From positions 1 to 64,000 of the forward strand of contig DPJG01000007.1 of assembly GCA_003543135.1 (NCBI GenBank): a DNA stretch of 64,000 bases, read 5' to 3'. This document shows positions 45,213 to 54,201 of the stretch, one piece after another; position 1 is the stretch's first letter; each line of letters begins with the position of its first letter. Source of the DNA: Rheinheimera sp. GTDB taxonomy: Bacteria > Pseudomonadota > Gammaproteobacteria > Enterobacterales > Alteromonadaceae. The position numbers and the translations under genes were made by a program. A model generated the notes under the pieces. That model was not told where the DNA came from. It saw nothing but the letters and a program-made list of their open reading frames with translations, and did not search any database.

Positions 45213-45692
45213 TTAAACGCCGGTGCGGGCAAATGGGTCGGTTTTTATTTCAGAAATCAGCCATTTGCCTTTTTGATTGACCAGTTTCACCATGCGCATA
45301 TCCACTCTTTTGCCGCCATCATACTCACCGGTAAAAATCAGCATAACTTCGGCTTTATCGGTATAAAACTCACGCACGTTTTTATTGGTGTCTTCAACGG
45401 TAATTTCCAGTTTATCAAAGCGCATATTAAATAAAGTGCGGCCGGCAGCTTTGCCGGTTGAGTAACTGTCCAGCACCCGCGCCAGTGAAGGCACCGCCAG
45501 TTTTTTGGCTTTAGTTAGATCATTTTCAATCAAAATGGCATTAAAAAACTTTACCGCATTGGATTCCGGAACTTCGGCTATAGTGGCCGCAGACGAAGTA
45601 GGTTCTTTGGTATCCGGATCGTCGGAACAGCCCGTTAGCAACGCTGCGCTGCATAACAATGCCGAGATCAATAACAGGGAGTAAAAACGCAT
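45213..45692 (-). CDS. Lipoprotein of unknown function
   Basis: A 159-residue protein with a clear lipobox, LLTGC, at residues 18-22 after a hydrophobic signal (LLLISALLCSAA). The next residues are SDDPD; an Asp at +3 would not itself block outer-membrane sorting. The mature part has an NTF2-like or DUF4878-like look (NAVKFFNAILIENDLTKAK, then a beta-rich half ending with GKWLISEIKTDPF), as in small lipoproteins with a cystatin/NTF2 fold. AAGG precedes the ATG. I do not recognise the exact family. Confidence 0.8.
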   Translation of the reverse strand: MRFYSLLLISALLCSAALLTGCSDDPDTKEPTSSAATIAEVPESNAVKFFNAILIENDLTKAKKLAVPSLARVLDSYSTGKAAGRTLFNMRFDKLEITVEDTNKNVREFYTDKAEVMLIFTGEYDGGKRVDMRMVKLVNQKGKWLISEIKTDPFARTGV

Positions 45693-45759
45693 ATCTTAAC
45701 CTTGCCGTTTGAGCGAACACTGCTTTTAGTGTGCTGCTTTTCCACGGCGCTGTAAAGAA

Positions 45760-45780
45760 AAAGGCCACAAAGTGGCCTTT
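45760..45780 (-). terminator. Terminator of cysK
   Basis: AAAGGCCAC (45760-45768) pairs with GTGGCCTTT (45772-45780) around AAA; the minus strand continues into CTTTTTCTTT. It lies 25 bases past the cysK stop. Confidence 0.85.
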
Positions 45781-45804
45781 AGCAAAGTAAAAATCTGCAA
45801 CAAA

Positions 45805-46773
45805 TCAGGCCTGTAATTCTTGCTCGGTAAATACGTCAGCAAAGAGCGGGCTTGACAAATAACGTTCTGCTGCAGAAGGCAGAATGACCACAATATTTTT
45901 GCCTTCGTATTCTGGGAGTTCAGCCAGACGTTTGGCTGCAACCACAGCTGCACCCGATGAAATACCGGCCAGAATGCCTTCTTCGCGCATCAGGCGATGT
46001 GCCATGGCAATGGCTTCATCGTTAGTGACTTTTTCTACCCGGTCAATCAGGCTTAAATCCAGGTTGCCCGGAATAAAACCGGCACCAATACCCTGAATTT
46101 TATGTGGGCCAGGTTTTAATTCTTCACCAGCCAGTGCCTGGCTGATGACAGGAGAATCGGCAGGTTCTACCGCCACGCTAATCAGCGGATGTTTCTTTTC
46201 ATTTTTGATATACCGGCTGACGCCGGTAATGGTGCCACCAGTACCAACACCAGCAACAAAAATGTCAATTTGGCCGTCGGTATCGTTCCAGATTTCAGGG
46301 CCTGTGGTATCAAAGTGGATTTGTGGGTTAGCCGGGTTTTCAAACTGTTGTAATAACAGATATTTATCCGGGTTTGATGCCTGAATTTCTTTCGCCTTTT
46401 CAATGGCGCCTTTCATGCCTTTTGGCCCTTCAGTCAACACCAGATTTGCACCCAGCGCTTTTAACAGTTTGCGCCTCTCTAAAGACATGGTGGCCGGCAT
46501 GGTTAAAGTCAGCGGATATCCGCGGCTTGCTGCGACAAAGGCCAGTGCAATACCTGTGTTCCCTGACGTAGGTTCAATCAGTTCTTTGCCTGGGCCTAAC
46601 AAACCTTTTTTCTCAGCGTCCCAAATCAGCGCTGCGCCTAAACGGCACTTGACTGAGAAACTCGGGTTACGTGCTTCAATTTTGGCAAACACATTGCCAG
46701 AAGTGACGCGGGACAGTTTAACCAAAGGTGTATTGCCAATTGACAGTGAATTGTCCTGATAAATTTTTGCCAT
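45805..46773 (-). CDS. cysK: Cysteine synthase A (O-acetylserine sulfhydrylase)
   Basis: A 322-residue PLP enzyme that makes cysteine from O-acetylserine and sulfide. The PLP lysine is in [35 protein letters not shown] is the substrate loop, [15 protein letters not shown] the phosphate-binding loop, and GISSGAAV lies near the C-terminus. The length is exactly that of typical CysK. The start is ATG 46773 with GGAG 6 bases upstream. It is divergent from the second moxR gene. Confidence 0.96.
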   Translation of the reverse strand: MAKIYQDNSLSIGNTPLVKLSRVTSGNVFAKIEARNPSFSVKCRLGAALIWDAEKKGLLGPGKELIEPTSGNTGIALAFVAASRGYPLTLTMPATMSLERRKLLKALGANLVLTEGPKGMKGAIEKAKEIQASNPDKYLLLQQFENPANPQIHFDTTGPEIWNDTDGQIDIFVAGVGTGGTITGVSRYIKNEKKHPLISVAVEPADSPVISQALAGEELKPGPHKIQGIGAGFIPGNLDLSLIDRVEKVTNDEAIAMAHRLMREEGILAGISSGAAVVAAKRLAELPEYEGKNIVVILPSAAERYLSSPLFADVFTEQELQA

Positions 46774-46882
46774 GCTAAGCTCCAGCACATTAAGATGCGA
46801 TTTAGCATAACGCCTCACGTTAAAAACGAAAGTAGCGTTTTGGCATAAGTTATAAAATTTTTAGTTATAAGCAGGGCAAGGC

Positions 46883-47728
46883 ATGGCTTTTCAAAGCACC
46901 AAAGATTATATCGTCAGTCCGGAACTGGCACTGGCGGTCAACGCTGCAATCTCCTTAGAAAAACCTTTATTAATCAAAGGTGAGCCCGGCACAGGCAAAA
47001 CTAAACTGGCCGAACAGCTGGCAGCAAGCCTGGATACACAACTGATTCAGTGGCATATCAAATCCACCACCAAAGCGCAGCAGGGGCTGTATGAATATGA
47101 TGCAGTGTCGCGCCTGCGTGACAGTCAGCTCGGCGATAGCAGGGTGCACGATATTCAGAACTACATTAAACCCGGCAAGCTGTGGCAGGCTTTTACTGCG
47201 CCAAAACGCCCTGTGCTGCTTATTGATGAAATTGATAAAGCCGATATAGAGTTTCCAAACGACTTATTGCACGAGCTGGATCAGATGGCCTTTGATGTGT
47301 ACGAAACCGGCGAAAGTATCAGAGCCAAAGTACGGCCTATTGTGATCATCACGTCTAACAATGAAAAAGAGCTGCCCGATGCTTTTTTACGTCGTTGTTT
47401 TTTCCACTATATCCGCTTCCCGGATGCCGACACTTTAAGTGCGATAGTGGAGGTGCATTTGCCGGGTCTGACCAAAACGTTATTAACAGAAGCGCTGGAG
47501 CTGTTTTTTGGCTTGCGTGACATGGCGCAATTAAAGAAAAAACCTTCAACTTCTGAGCTGATTGACTGGCTGAAATTATTGCTGGCTGAGCAAATTCCGG
47601 CACAGGCTTTAACGCAGAGTAAAGAAAAAGGCGGTTTAATGCCGCTTTATGGGGCTTTGTTAAAAAATGAACAGGACGTTGCTTTGGTAGAAAAACTGCT
47701 GTTTATGGCTAAAAGAGCCGGGCGCTGA
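46883..47728 (+). CDS. MoxR-family AAA+ ATPase (CoxD-like)
   Basis: A 281-residue ATPase. Walker A is GEPGTGKTKLAEQLA near residues 37-51 and Walker B is PVLLIDEIDKADIEFPNDLL. ITSNNEKELPDAFLRRCFFHYIRFP holds sensor 1 and the arginine finger. This is a different MoxR subfamily from the Bat operon member at 9557 and resembles CoxD-type ATPases that work with a CoxE-type VWA protein, which here begins 3 bases after its stop. AAGG precedes the ATG. Confidence 0.92.
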   Translation: MAFQSTKDYIVSPELALAVNAAISLEKPLLIKGEPGTGKTKLAEQLAASLDTQLIQWHIKSTTKAQQGLYEYDAVSRLRDSQLGDSRVHDIQNYIKPGKLWQAFTAPKRPVLLIDEIDKADIEFPNDLLHELDQMAFDVYETGESIRAKVRPIVIITSNNEKELPDAFLRRCFFHYIRFPDADTLSAIVEVHLPGLTKTLLTEALELFFGLRDMAQLKKKPSTSELIDWLKLLLAEQIPAQALTQSKEKGGLMPLYGALLKNEQDVALVEKLLFMAKRAGR

Positions 47729-47731
47729 GCC

Positions 47732-48907
47732 ATGTTGATTGATTTTTTTCTGACAGTGCGCAAATACGGCGTGCCTGTCAGTATCACCGAATGGTTGGAT
47801 TTACTCAAAGCGCTGGAACAACAGCTGGTGTTTGCCGATATGGCAGAGTTTTATCTGCTGGCCCGGCTGTGTCTGGTTAAAGACGAAGTGCATTTTGATA
47901 AGTTTGACCGCGCCTGTGCTGAATATTTTGAAGGTGTGGAGAGTCTTGATTTAGCCAGTTTAATTCCACCCGAATGGCTGGTGCCCAATCTGATCCGGCA
48001 GTTATCGGAACAGGATAAAGCCGCTTTGCAAAAAGCCGGTGGGCTGGAAGCGTTATTAAATAAATTCCGCGAACGGCTCAAAGAGCAGCAGGAGCGGCAT
48101 CAGGGCGGCAATAAATGGATAGGCACAGGCGGCAGTTCGCCATTTGGCGCTTATGGTTTTCATCCCGAGGGGATCAGAGTAGGGCAACAAGGTTCGGGGC
48201 AGCGCCGTGCGGTTAAAGTGTGGGATGAACGTCAGTTTGCCGATTTGGACAGCAAAGCAGAATTAAATAACCGCAATATCAAACTGGCCCTGCGTCAACT
48301 GCGCCGTTTTGCCCGCACCGGTGCAACGCTGGAGCTGGATTTAGCCGGCACCATCAGCGCTACTTCCAAACAAGCCGGTTATCTGGATTTGCAGTTTCAG
48401 CGGGAACGGCACAATGCGGTGAAAGTGCTGATGCTATTTGATGTCGGCGGTTCTATGGACGACCATATTGAACAGGTACAACAGCTATTTAGTGCGGCGC
48501 ACACTGAATTTAAACAGCTGGAATTTTTTTATTTTCACAATTGTGTTTATGAGCATGTCTGGCGCAGCAATAAAAGGCGGCCCCAGGATCTGGTTTCAGT
48601 CCAGGAATTGATCCGCACCTATCATTCCGATTACAAGCTGATTTTTGTTGGTGACGCCACTATGGGGCCTTATGAAATTACCTATCCGGGTGGCAGTGTG
48701 GAACATTTTAATGCTGAAGCCGGTGCAGTCTGGCTTTCGCGGCTCACCCGGCATTTTGGCCATTATGTCTGGCTAAACCCGCAGCCAGAAGAATGGTGGC
48801 GCAGTTACGCCTCTATTGCAGTGATCCAGCAGCTAATGCAGCAGCGGATGTATGGATTGTCACAGGATGGCTTAACTCAGGCCATCCGGACTTTGCTGCA
48901 AAAATAA
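47732..48907 (+). CDS. VWA (CoxE-like) protein
   Basis: A 391-residue protein. The N-terminal half is helical (FFLTVRKYGVPVSITEWLDL); the C-terminal half is a VWA-type domain with a metal site DVGGSMDDH and the segment HNCVYEHVWRSNKRR. A basic linker (RRFARTGATLELDLAGTI) lies between. CoxE-like proteins pair with MoxR ATPases and are thought to assist metal-centre assembly. The downstream context gives no client protein. The gene is coupled to the MoxR gene upstream. Confidence 0.88.
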   Translation: MLIDFFLTVRKYGVPVSITEWLDLLKALEQQLVFADMAEFYLLARLCLVKDEVHFDKFDRACAEYFEGVESLDLASLIPPEWLVPNLIRQLSEQDKAALQKAGGLEALLNKFRERLKEQQERHQGGNKWIGTGGSSPFGAYGFHPEGIRVGQQGSGQRRAVKVWDERQFADLDSKAELNNRNIKLALRQLRRFARTGATLELDLAGTISATSKQAGYLDLQFQRERHNAVKVLMLFDVGGSMDDHIEQVQQLFSAAHTEFKQLEFFYFHNCVYEHVWRSNKRRPQDLVSVQELIRTYHSDYKLIFVGDATMGPYEITYPGGSVEHFNAEAGAVWLSRLTRHFGHYVWLNPQPEEWWRSYASIAVIQQLMQQRMYGLSQDGLTQAIRTLLQK

Positions 48908-49008
48908 CGGCCCTCACAGGGCTGTTAATTTGCAGTACAGTGGTGAAAGATGGTTGAAATAGTTATGATAAATTATTCTGAATATAATAAAAATCATAAG
49001 GTTGAGTC

Positions 49009-50058
49009 ATGGAAGTCATACCACAGAATGTGCCTTCGGCTGAGCAAGTTCACTTACCACTGACCAAAAAAGAATGCCGGGAAATTGTGACGCCTTATGC
49101 CTTTATGGTGGCCGATGATTTACTGGGTACTCCTTTGGCAACCCCATGGCGCCGTGCCGCAGCCATGGCTATAGACGGTGTTATTATTGCCGGTCTTGCC
49201 AGCGCCAGTTTGTTGTTTATTTTGCCCGTGATGCTGTATTTATGCTGGTTACGTTATCGGCTGAAAAAATATACCCATGTGGTGCTGTTGTTGCTGGCAA
49301 CCTTGTTGTTGTCGACCACAGCCACTGTGGCGCCTGAACTTATCAGCGAGCAAAAAGACGTTCGGACGAATAATCTGGTGGATGACAGGCTGGATGCAGC
49401 CGGCTCTGCCGCTTTGGCCTTTTCAGTGCTTAAGTTAAACCGCGACGACTGTAAAACTGATTGTATTGCAGCTGAGCTCAAAAGCAGCAGTCAGCAATTG
49501 GCCAAAGCAGGAGTGCCAGCTGCTGATGCCCGTCAGCTATTAACTGATTTGTTGGAAGTGGCTGAGTTAAGTACCAAAGCGAAAAAAGCCTTGATTGAAC
49601 GGGAGCTTAAATCTTATCAGCCAATAGACCAGGTGCCAGTAGCTGAAGCTGTTGCTACGCCTGATGCAAAAGTTGTGAGCACAGACTCTGCCGAAAAACC
49701 CTGGTATCAGCCTTCTGAAGGCACCCAAAGTATTATTGGTTGGGTCAAAGGTATTCTGGCTGATTTTGGCTTGGGTTTTGGCTGGGCCATGTTTTATTTT
49801 ACCGCTTATATTCACTGGGCCCATGGTCAAACCATTGGCAAGAAAATTTTTCAAATCCGGGTTATTCAACTTGATGGTAAGGAACTTGACGTTTTTGCCG
49901 CTTTTAGCCGGCAAGGGGGTTATGGTGCCGGTTTTGCCACAGGTTTAATGGGTTTTTTACAGGTATTCTGGGATCCAAACCGCCAGGCGATTCAGGATAA
50001 AGTGGTGTCTACTGTGGTGATCCGGCTAAATCAGCCCAAACGTCCTTTGCATCATTAA
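49009..50058 (+). CDS. RDD family membrane protein with long central insertion
   Basis: A 349-residue protein. The RDD core is present in two pieces: TPWRRAAAMAIDGVIIAGLA with helices up to about residue 80, and, after a soluble insert of roughly 120 residues, FGWAMFYFTAYIHWAHGQTI, GKKIFQIRVIQLDG and DPNRQAIQDKV. The insert includes a third hydrophobic stretch (VVLLLLATLLLSTTATVA) and a charged helical region with two cysteines (DDCKTDC). RDD proteins are of mostly unknown function, possibly transport. AAGG lies 8 bases before the ATG. Confidence 0.8.
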   Translation: MEVIPQNVPSAEQVHLPLTKKECREIVTPYAFMVADDLLGTPLATPWRRAAAMAIDGVIIAGLASASLLFILPVMLYLCWLRYRLKKYTHVVLLLLATLLLSTTATVAPELISEQKDVRTNNLVDDRLDAAGSAALAFSVLKLNRDDCKTDCIAAELKSSSQQLAKAGVPAADARQLLTDLLEVAELSTKAKKALIERELKSYQPIDQVPVAEAVATPDAKVVSTDSAEKPWYQPSEGTQSIIGWVKGILADFGLGFGWAMFYFTAYIHWAHGQTIGKKIFQIRVIQLDGKELDVFAAFSRQGGYGAGFATGLMGFLQVFWDPNRQAIQDKVVSTVVIRLNQPKRPLHH

Positions 50059-50139
50059 CGGTCGGGGCCACCGCTGTGCGCCTATGAGCCAAGCAAGGCC
50101 CGGAAAAATTGACAGCCCGCGCCCAGCGGGATCGGTTAT

Positions 50140-50154
50140 ACTGGTACGACATGT
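50140..50154 (+). promoter_or_regulatory. FadR-like site upstream of the KAS III-like gene
   Basis: ACTGGTACGACATGT matches the FadR consensus ACTGGTCnGACCTGT at 13 of 15 positions and resembles the E. coli fadB operator core (CTGGTACGAC). It lies 57 bases before the gene start and overlaps a TATACT that could be a -10. Confidence 0.45.
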
Positions 50155-50211
50155 AAAACAGCGGCCATCATAAGAGCCGCGCCCAGACAAGATAGCGCCC
50201 CGGAGTGAATG

Positions 50212-51333
50212 ATGAAAGATGTGGTGATCAGTGGTTCAGGGGTCTTTACCCCAGAGTTAACCATCAGTAACGAAGAGTTAGTGGCCAGTTTTAATCAGTA
50301 TGTCGATTTATTTAATACCGAAAATGCAGAGGCGATAGCCAAAGGCGAAGTTGCTGCGCTGGAATATTCCAGCTGTGAATTTATCGAAAAAGCATCCGGC
50401 ATTAAATCACGCCATGTGCTGTATAAAGAAGGCATTCTTGACCCTTACGTGATGCAGCCGGTATTTCCGAAACGGGGTGAAGAACAGCTGCCGGAAATGG
50501 TGGAAATGGCCATTGTTGCCGCCCGCGAAGCCATGGCTCAGGCCGGTAAAACCGCGGCCGATATCGATTTAATTATCTGCGCCGCCTCGAATATTCAGCG
50601 TGCTTACCCGGCGTTAGCTATCGAATTACAGCAACAGCTGGGCGCCAGCGGTTATGCTTTTGATATGAATGTGGCTTGCTCTTCAGCCACTTTTGGCATC
50701 AGCAACGCCGTGAATGCGATTCGGGGTGGCACAGCCAAAGTGGTGCTGGTGGTCAATCCGGAATTTGCCTCACCTCAGGTCAATTACACCAGCCGCGACA
50801 GCCATTTTATTTTTGGTGATGTCTGTACTGCCACTATTATTGAGGCCACCGACACTTGCACTGCCAAAAATGCCTGGAAAATCCTTGGCATGCGCCTGAA
50901 GACCGAGTTTTCTAATAATATCCGTTGTGATGTGAGTTACACCGACCATTGCCATCCGGAAGTTGACCCGGACACGCCGTTTTTTAAACAGCAGGGCCGT
51001 AAAGTATTCAAAGAGTTATTGCCAATAGTGGCGGATGTGATTTTAACCGAGATGGCGGCGCTGCATGTGCAACCTGAAGATTTAAAAAGGTTATGGTTAC
51101 ACCAGGCCAATATTAATATGAATATTTTTGCCGCCCGTAAAATTCTGGGCCGAGAGCCTGAGCCTGGTGAAGCGCCGCTGGTGCTCGATACCTACGCCAA
51201 CACCGCCTCTGCCGGTTCTGTGATTGCCTTTCATCAGAATAAACTGGGTTTGCAGGTGGGTGACAAAGCCGTGCTGTGTTCTTTTGGTGCTGGTTATTCA
51301 GTAGGTTGTTTAATGCTGGAAAAATTCAGCTAA
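50212..51333 (+). CDS. Beta-ketoacyl-ACP synthase III-like enzyme
   Basis: A 373-residue thiolase-fold condensing enzyme of the FabH family. The catalytic triad is C156 (NVACSSATFG), H297 (LWLHQANINM) and N330 (TYANTASAG). It is about 55 residues longer than canonical FabH, with an N-terminal insertion around 35-90. Such proteins are a second FabH-like group in gammaproteobacteria and may elongate or divert acyl groups; the exact reaction is unknown. ATG 50212 is chosen because CGGAG lies 6 bases upstream; ATG 50209 is too close to it. A FadR-like site is upstream. Confidence 0.88.
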   Translation: MKDVVISGSGVFTPELTISNEELVASFNQYVDLFNTENAEAIAKGEVAALEYSSCEFIEKASGIKSRHVLYKEGILDPYVMQPVFPKRGEEQLPEMVEMAIVAAREAMAQAGKTAADIDLIICAASNIQRAYPALAIELQQQLGASGYAFDMNVACSSATFGISNAVNAIRGGTAKVVLVVNPEFASPQVNYTSRDSHFIFGDVCTATIIEATDTCTAKNAWKILGMRLKTEFSNNIRCDVSYTDHCHPEVDPDTPFFKQQGRKVFKELLPIVADVILTEMAALHVQPEDLKRLWLHQANINMNIFAARKILGREPEPGEAPLVLDTYANTASAGSVIAFHQNKLGLQVGDKAVLCSFGAGYSVGCLMLEKFS

Positions 51334-51356
51334 ATAGCAAGTTAAGTAGTCCTGCG

Positions 51357-51659
51357 TCACAGACGCAGGACAGAGTTTTGATCATAAGAAACCGGCGAAG
51401 GCACAAAAGCATCGGCTTCGCTGTCATTACACCAGTTGTCGCTGTCTATCAGATAACGGAACTGGAATTCCTGCGCCGTTGGCAGGGTTAAAGTGGTGCT
51501 GAAATCGCCATTTTTTTGCTTTTTCATCGCCGTTGCCTGCCAGTTATTAAATTCACCCAAAATGGACACCGAAGCTGCGGTGGCAGCCTGCTCTTTGGGC
51601 ACGACGAAAGTCACTTTACATGCTGGTTTGGTTTTCAGATATTGTTTACTGATCGACAT
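51357..51659 (-). CDS. Stand-alone CBM48/AMPK-type glycogen-binding domain protein
   Basis: A 100-residue single-domain protein of the isoamylase early-set type. VTFVVPKEQAATAASVSILG then EFNNWQATAMKKQKNGDFST and FRYLIDSDNWCNDSEAD hold the conserved tryptophans of the glycogen-binding fold. In other proteins this domain is attached to glycogen-metabolising enzymes; here it is alone and no glycogen gene is adjacent. AAGGAG precedes the ATG. It is convergent with the KAS III-like gene. Confidence 0.85.
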   Translation of the reverse strand: MSISKQYLKTKPACKVTFVVPKEQAATAASVSILGEFNNWQATAMKKQKNGDFSTTLTLPTAQEFQFRYLIDSDNWCNDSEADAFVPSPVSYDQNSVLRL

Positions 51660-51907
51660 TTCCTGCTCCTTTTGGTGAGACGTCTAAAGCCCGTGTTCCG
51701 CGGCTTGTGCCGGAACTTTTAAAAGCTAGCACAAAAATGTGACCAAAAAAAATACAAATAATTCAGTGTTGCTATGCAAACGTATGCTGAAACTTCAGTG
51801 GTAAAACAGTTTGTTTTTGTTGTGTATGACGCTGAAATCAAACAACAGTATCAACATCGGGTGAGAAGTTGTGTAAAGGCAAATGCCGGCCAGTGGGCTG
51901 ATACAAT

Positions 51908-51937
51908 AAAAAAAACCGCCTGGCGGCGGTTTTTTAA
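51908..51937. terminator. Terminator of sdaA
   Basis: AAAAAACCGCC (51910-51920) pairs with GGCGGTTTTTT (51925-51935) around TGGC, with A and T tracts on both sides, 21 bases past the sdaA stop. Between 51660 and 51908 nothing else is recognised except the CBM48 gene upstream region. Confidence 0.9.
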
Positions 51938-51955
51938 AATTGGCTGTTTAAGGTA

Positions 51956-53335
51956 TTAACATTCAATAATGTTCACTGCCAGGCCACCACGGGATGTTTC
52001 TTTGTATTTACTTTGCATATCACGGCCTGTGTCCCACATGGTTTTAATCACTTTATCCAGTGACACCTTGTGCTCGCCCGTACCGCGCAGCGCCAGGCGC
52101 GACGCATTAATGGCTTTTACCGCCCCCATGGCATTACGTTCAATACAAGGCACCTGTACTAAACCGCCCACTGGGTCGCAGGTCAGGCCCAGGTTGTGCT
52201 CCATGCCAATTTCAGCGGCATTTTCCACATTATCCACAGAGCCACCGAGAATTTCGGTTAAAGCACCGGCCGCCATAGAACAAGCTACACCCACTTCCCC
52301 CTGACAACCAACTTCAGCACCAGAGATAGACGCATTCTTTTTATATAAAATGCCAATAGCAGCTGCTGTTAACAAATACCGGGTGTAGATGTCCGGTGTT
52401 ACCGGCTGAATAAACTTGTCGTAGTACATCAGCACTGCCGGAATAATTCCGGCCGCACCATTGGTAGGCGCTGTGACTACACGGCCACCTGCGGCATTTT
52501 CTTCATTAACGGCGAGCGCAAATAAGTTCACCCAGTCCATGGCTTGCAAAGGGTCTGAGCTCTTTTCCGCCATTAAACGGCGATGTAAGGCAGGGGCACG
52601 GCGTTTAACTTTGAGGCCACCAGGCAAAATACCTTCGGTTTTCATACCCCGTTGCACACAGTTGAACATGGTTTGCCAAATCTGGCCAAGCTCTTGCTGA
52701 ATTTGTGCTTCAGAGCGCAGTACTTTTTCGTTTTCCATCATCAGCGCTGCAATAGATAAACCGTGCTCTTTGCACAGTTTTAACAGCTCAGCGCCACTAT
52801 TAAACGGAAATGGCGGCGGATTGTCGGCAGCAAACTGGCTGGCGGCCTTTTTTTCGTTATCAAAGTCTTCTGCTTTGACGATAAAACCACCACCAATCGA
52901 AAAATAAATTTCGCTGAAGATCACATCTTTACCGGCATAAGCAATCAGCTCCATGCCGTTGCTGTGCTCTTTTAAGGTTTTACGGCGATGAAACACAATA
53001 GCACCTTCCCGTGGGAAGCTGACCGCATGGACACCGTTTAATAAAATTTGTTGGGATTCATCCACTTGTTTTAATAAACCAGGGATCAGATCCGGATCGC
53101 AGTTCTCAGGTAAAAAGCCAGCCAGACCTAAAATCACCGCCTTGCCGGTACCGTGACCAATACCGGTTTGACCTAAAGAGCCAAACAGCTCCACTTTAAT
53201 GCTGGTCACTTTATCAATCAGATTGGCGTTAATCAGATTGTCGGTAAAAATTTTGGCGGCGCGCATAGGCCCAACGGTATGAGAGCTGGACGGGCCAATG
53301 CCGATGCTGAACATGTCAAATGCGCTGATAATCAT
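51956..53335 (-). CDS. sdaA: L-serine ammonia-lyase (4Fe-4S)
   Basis: A 459-residue iron-sulfur enzyme that deaminates L-serine to pyruvate. The N-terminal beta domain starts [20 protein letters not shown]; the alpha domain has the cluster cysteines in [20 protein letters not shown] and [15 protein letters not shown]. The last residue is cysteine (NIIEC), the tail that caps the cluster in the Legionella enzyme. Both domains are in one chain, as in E. coli SdaA. Start is ATG 53335. Confidence 0.95.
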   Translation of the reverse strand: MIISAFDMFSIGIGPSSSHTVGPMRAAKIFTDNLINANLIDKVTSIKVELFGSLGQTGIGHGTGKAVILGLAGFLPENCDPDLIPGLLKQVDESQQILLNGVHAVSFPREGAIVFHRRKTLKEHSNGMELIAYAGKDVIFSEIYFSIGGGFIVKAEDFDNEKKAASQFAADNPPPFPFNSGAELLKLCKEHGLSIAALMMENEKVLRSEAQIQQELGQIWQTMFNCVQRGMKTEGILPGGLKVKRRAPALHRRLMAEKSSDPLQAMDWVNLFALAVNEENAAGGRVVTAPTNGAAGIIPAVLMYYDKFIQPVTPDIYTRYLLTAAAIGILYKKNASISGAEVGCQGEVGVACSMAAGALTEILGGSVDNVENAAEIGMEHNLGLTCDPVGGLVQVPCIERNAMGAVKAINASRLALRGTGEHKVSLDKVIKTMWDTGRDMQSKYKETSRGGLAVNIIEC

Positions 53336-53634
53336 GAAAATACTACTACTGTGACTAATGTTGTGGCGCCATTGTAGCCCAAGCTATCTGATTCTGTAAG
53401 TGAGCTGGTAACTGGTCAGTGCTGCTTCTGTTTTGCCTTAGTTTTTCTAATATCAAAAACCTGGAAAATTAAGCTTCAGATCCTGTCAGGTGTATTAGCT
53501 TTTGGTGTGCAAGGAAAAATACTATTTAGGAAACAAGGCATAAAGGCTGGCGCTAAGGCTGAAAATAACATTGATTATTTTAATGGAGTTACCGAAAGCA
53601 GAAACGCACGCAAAGCATTCTTTACAAAGTGGCG
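53336..53634. other. 299-bp AT-rich intergenic region
   Basis: The stretch separates sdaA (minus strand) from nudL (minus strand) and must hold the sdaA promoter. From about 53500 it becomes AT-rich compared with its surroundings. An open frame here gives no recognisable protein, and no terminator with a clear T tract was found after nudL. Confidence 0.5.
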
Positions 53635-54195
53635 TTACCAAGAGGTTTGTTCGGCCAGTTGTTGCAAAATGGCTGCTGTGGCGCCCCAGATCAGTGAACC
53701 CTGGTACGGAATAAAATGCAGCAGCTGTTTTTGCTGTTTACGTTCAAACCAGAGGCTGGTGCGATGCCGGGGTGACAATGCCAGCGCCAGCGGCAGCTCA
53801 ATCAGGCTGTCGACTTCATTTGGGTTGATGCACCACTGCGGTTTTTGCGCGATAAAACCCAGCCAGGGTGATACCACAAAACCTGTGCTGGTGTTGATCA
53901 GCGGCAAAGAGCCCAGCAGCTGAATATGGCTGGCACAAAGTCCGACTTCTTCTTCAGTTTCACGAAGCGCGGCCTCAGAGGCGGACTCTTCAGGTTCAAT
54001 TTTGCCACCTGGCAAACTGATTTGGCCCGGGTGATGGCGTAAATGTTGGGCGCGGCGGGTTAATAATAACTTCAGCCCATCCTGCTCAGGCCATAACAAC
54101 AACATTACAGCTGCATTGGCTTTGCCTGCAGTGTTGGCTCCGGGGTTTTGTTGTCTGGTCAGCAAAAACCTGGGATAAAAGTCGGCAAAATGCAT
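53635..54195 (-). CDS. nudL: Nudix hydrolase NudL (CoA pyrophosphatase type)
   Basis: A 186-residue Nudix protein. The Nudix box GGKIEPEESASEAALRETEE followed by EVGL has all required glutamates, preceded by HHPGQISLPGGK, the NudL/CoAse signature that places an extra motif before the box. It is expected to cleave coenzyme A or its thioesters to phosphopantetheine and ADP. Its ATG lies 6 bases after the pabB stop with GAGG inside pabB, so it is coupled to pabB, as is common in gammaproteobacteria. Confidence 0.92.
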   Translation of the reverse strand: MHFADFYPRFLLTRQQNPGANTAGKANAAVMLLLWPEQDGLKLLLTRRAQHLRHHPGQISLPGGKIEPEESASEAALRETEEEVGLCASHIQLLGSLPLINTSTGFVVSPWLGFIAQKPQWCINPNEVDSLIELPLALALSPRHRTSLWFERKQQKQLLHFIPYQGSLIWGATAAILQQLAEQTSW

Positions 54196-54201
54196 ATCAC
54201 C

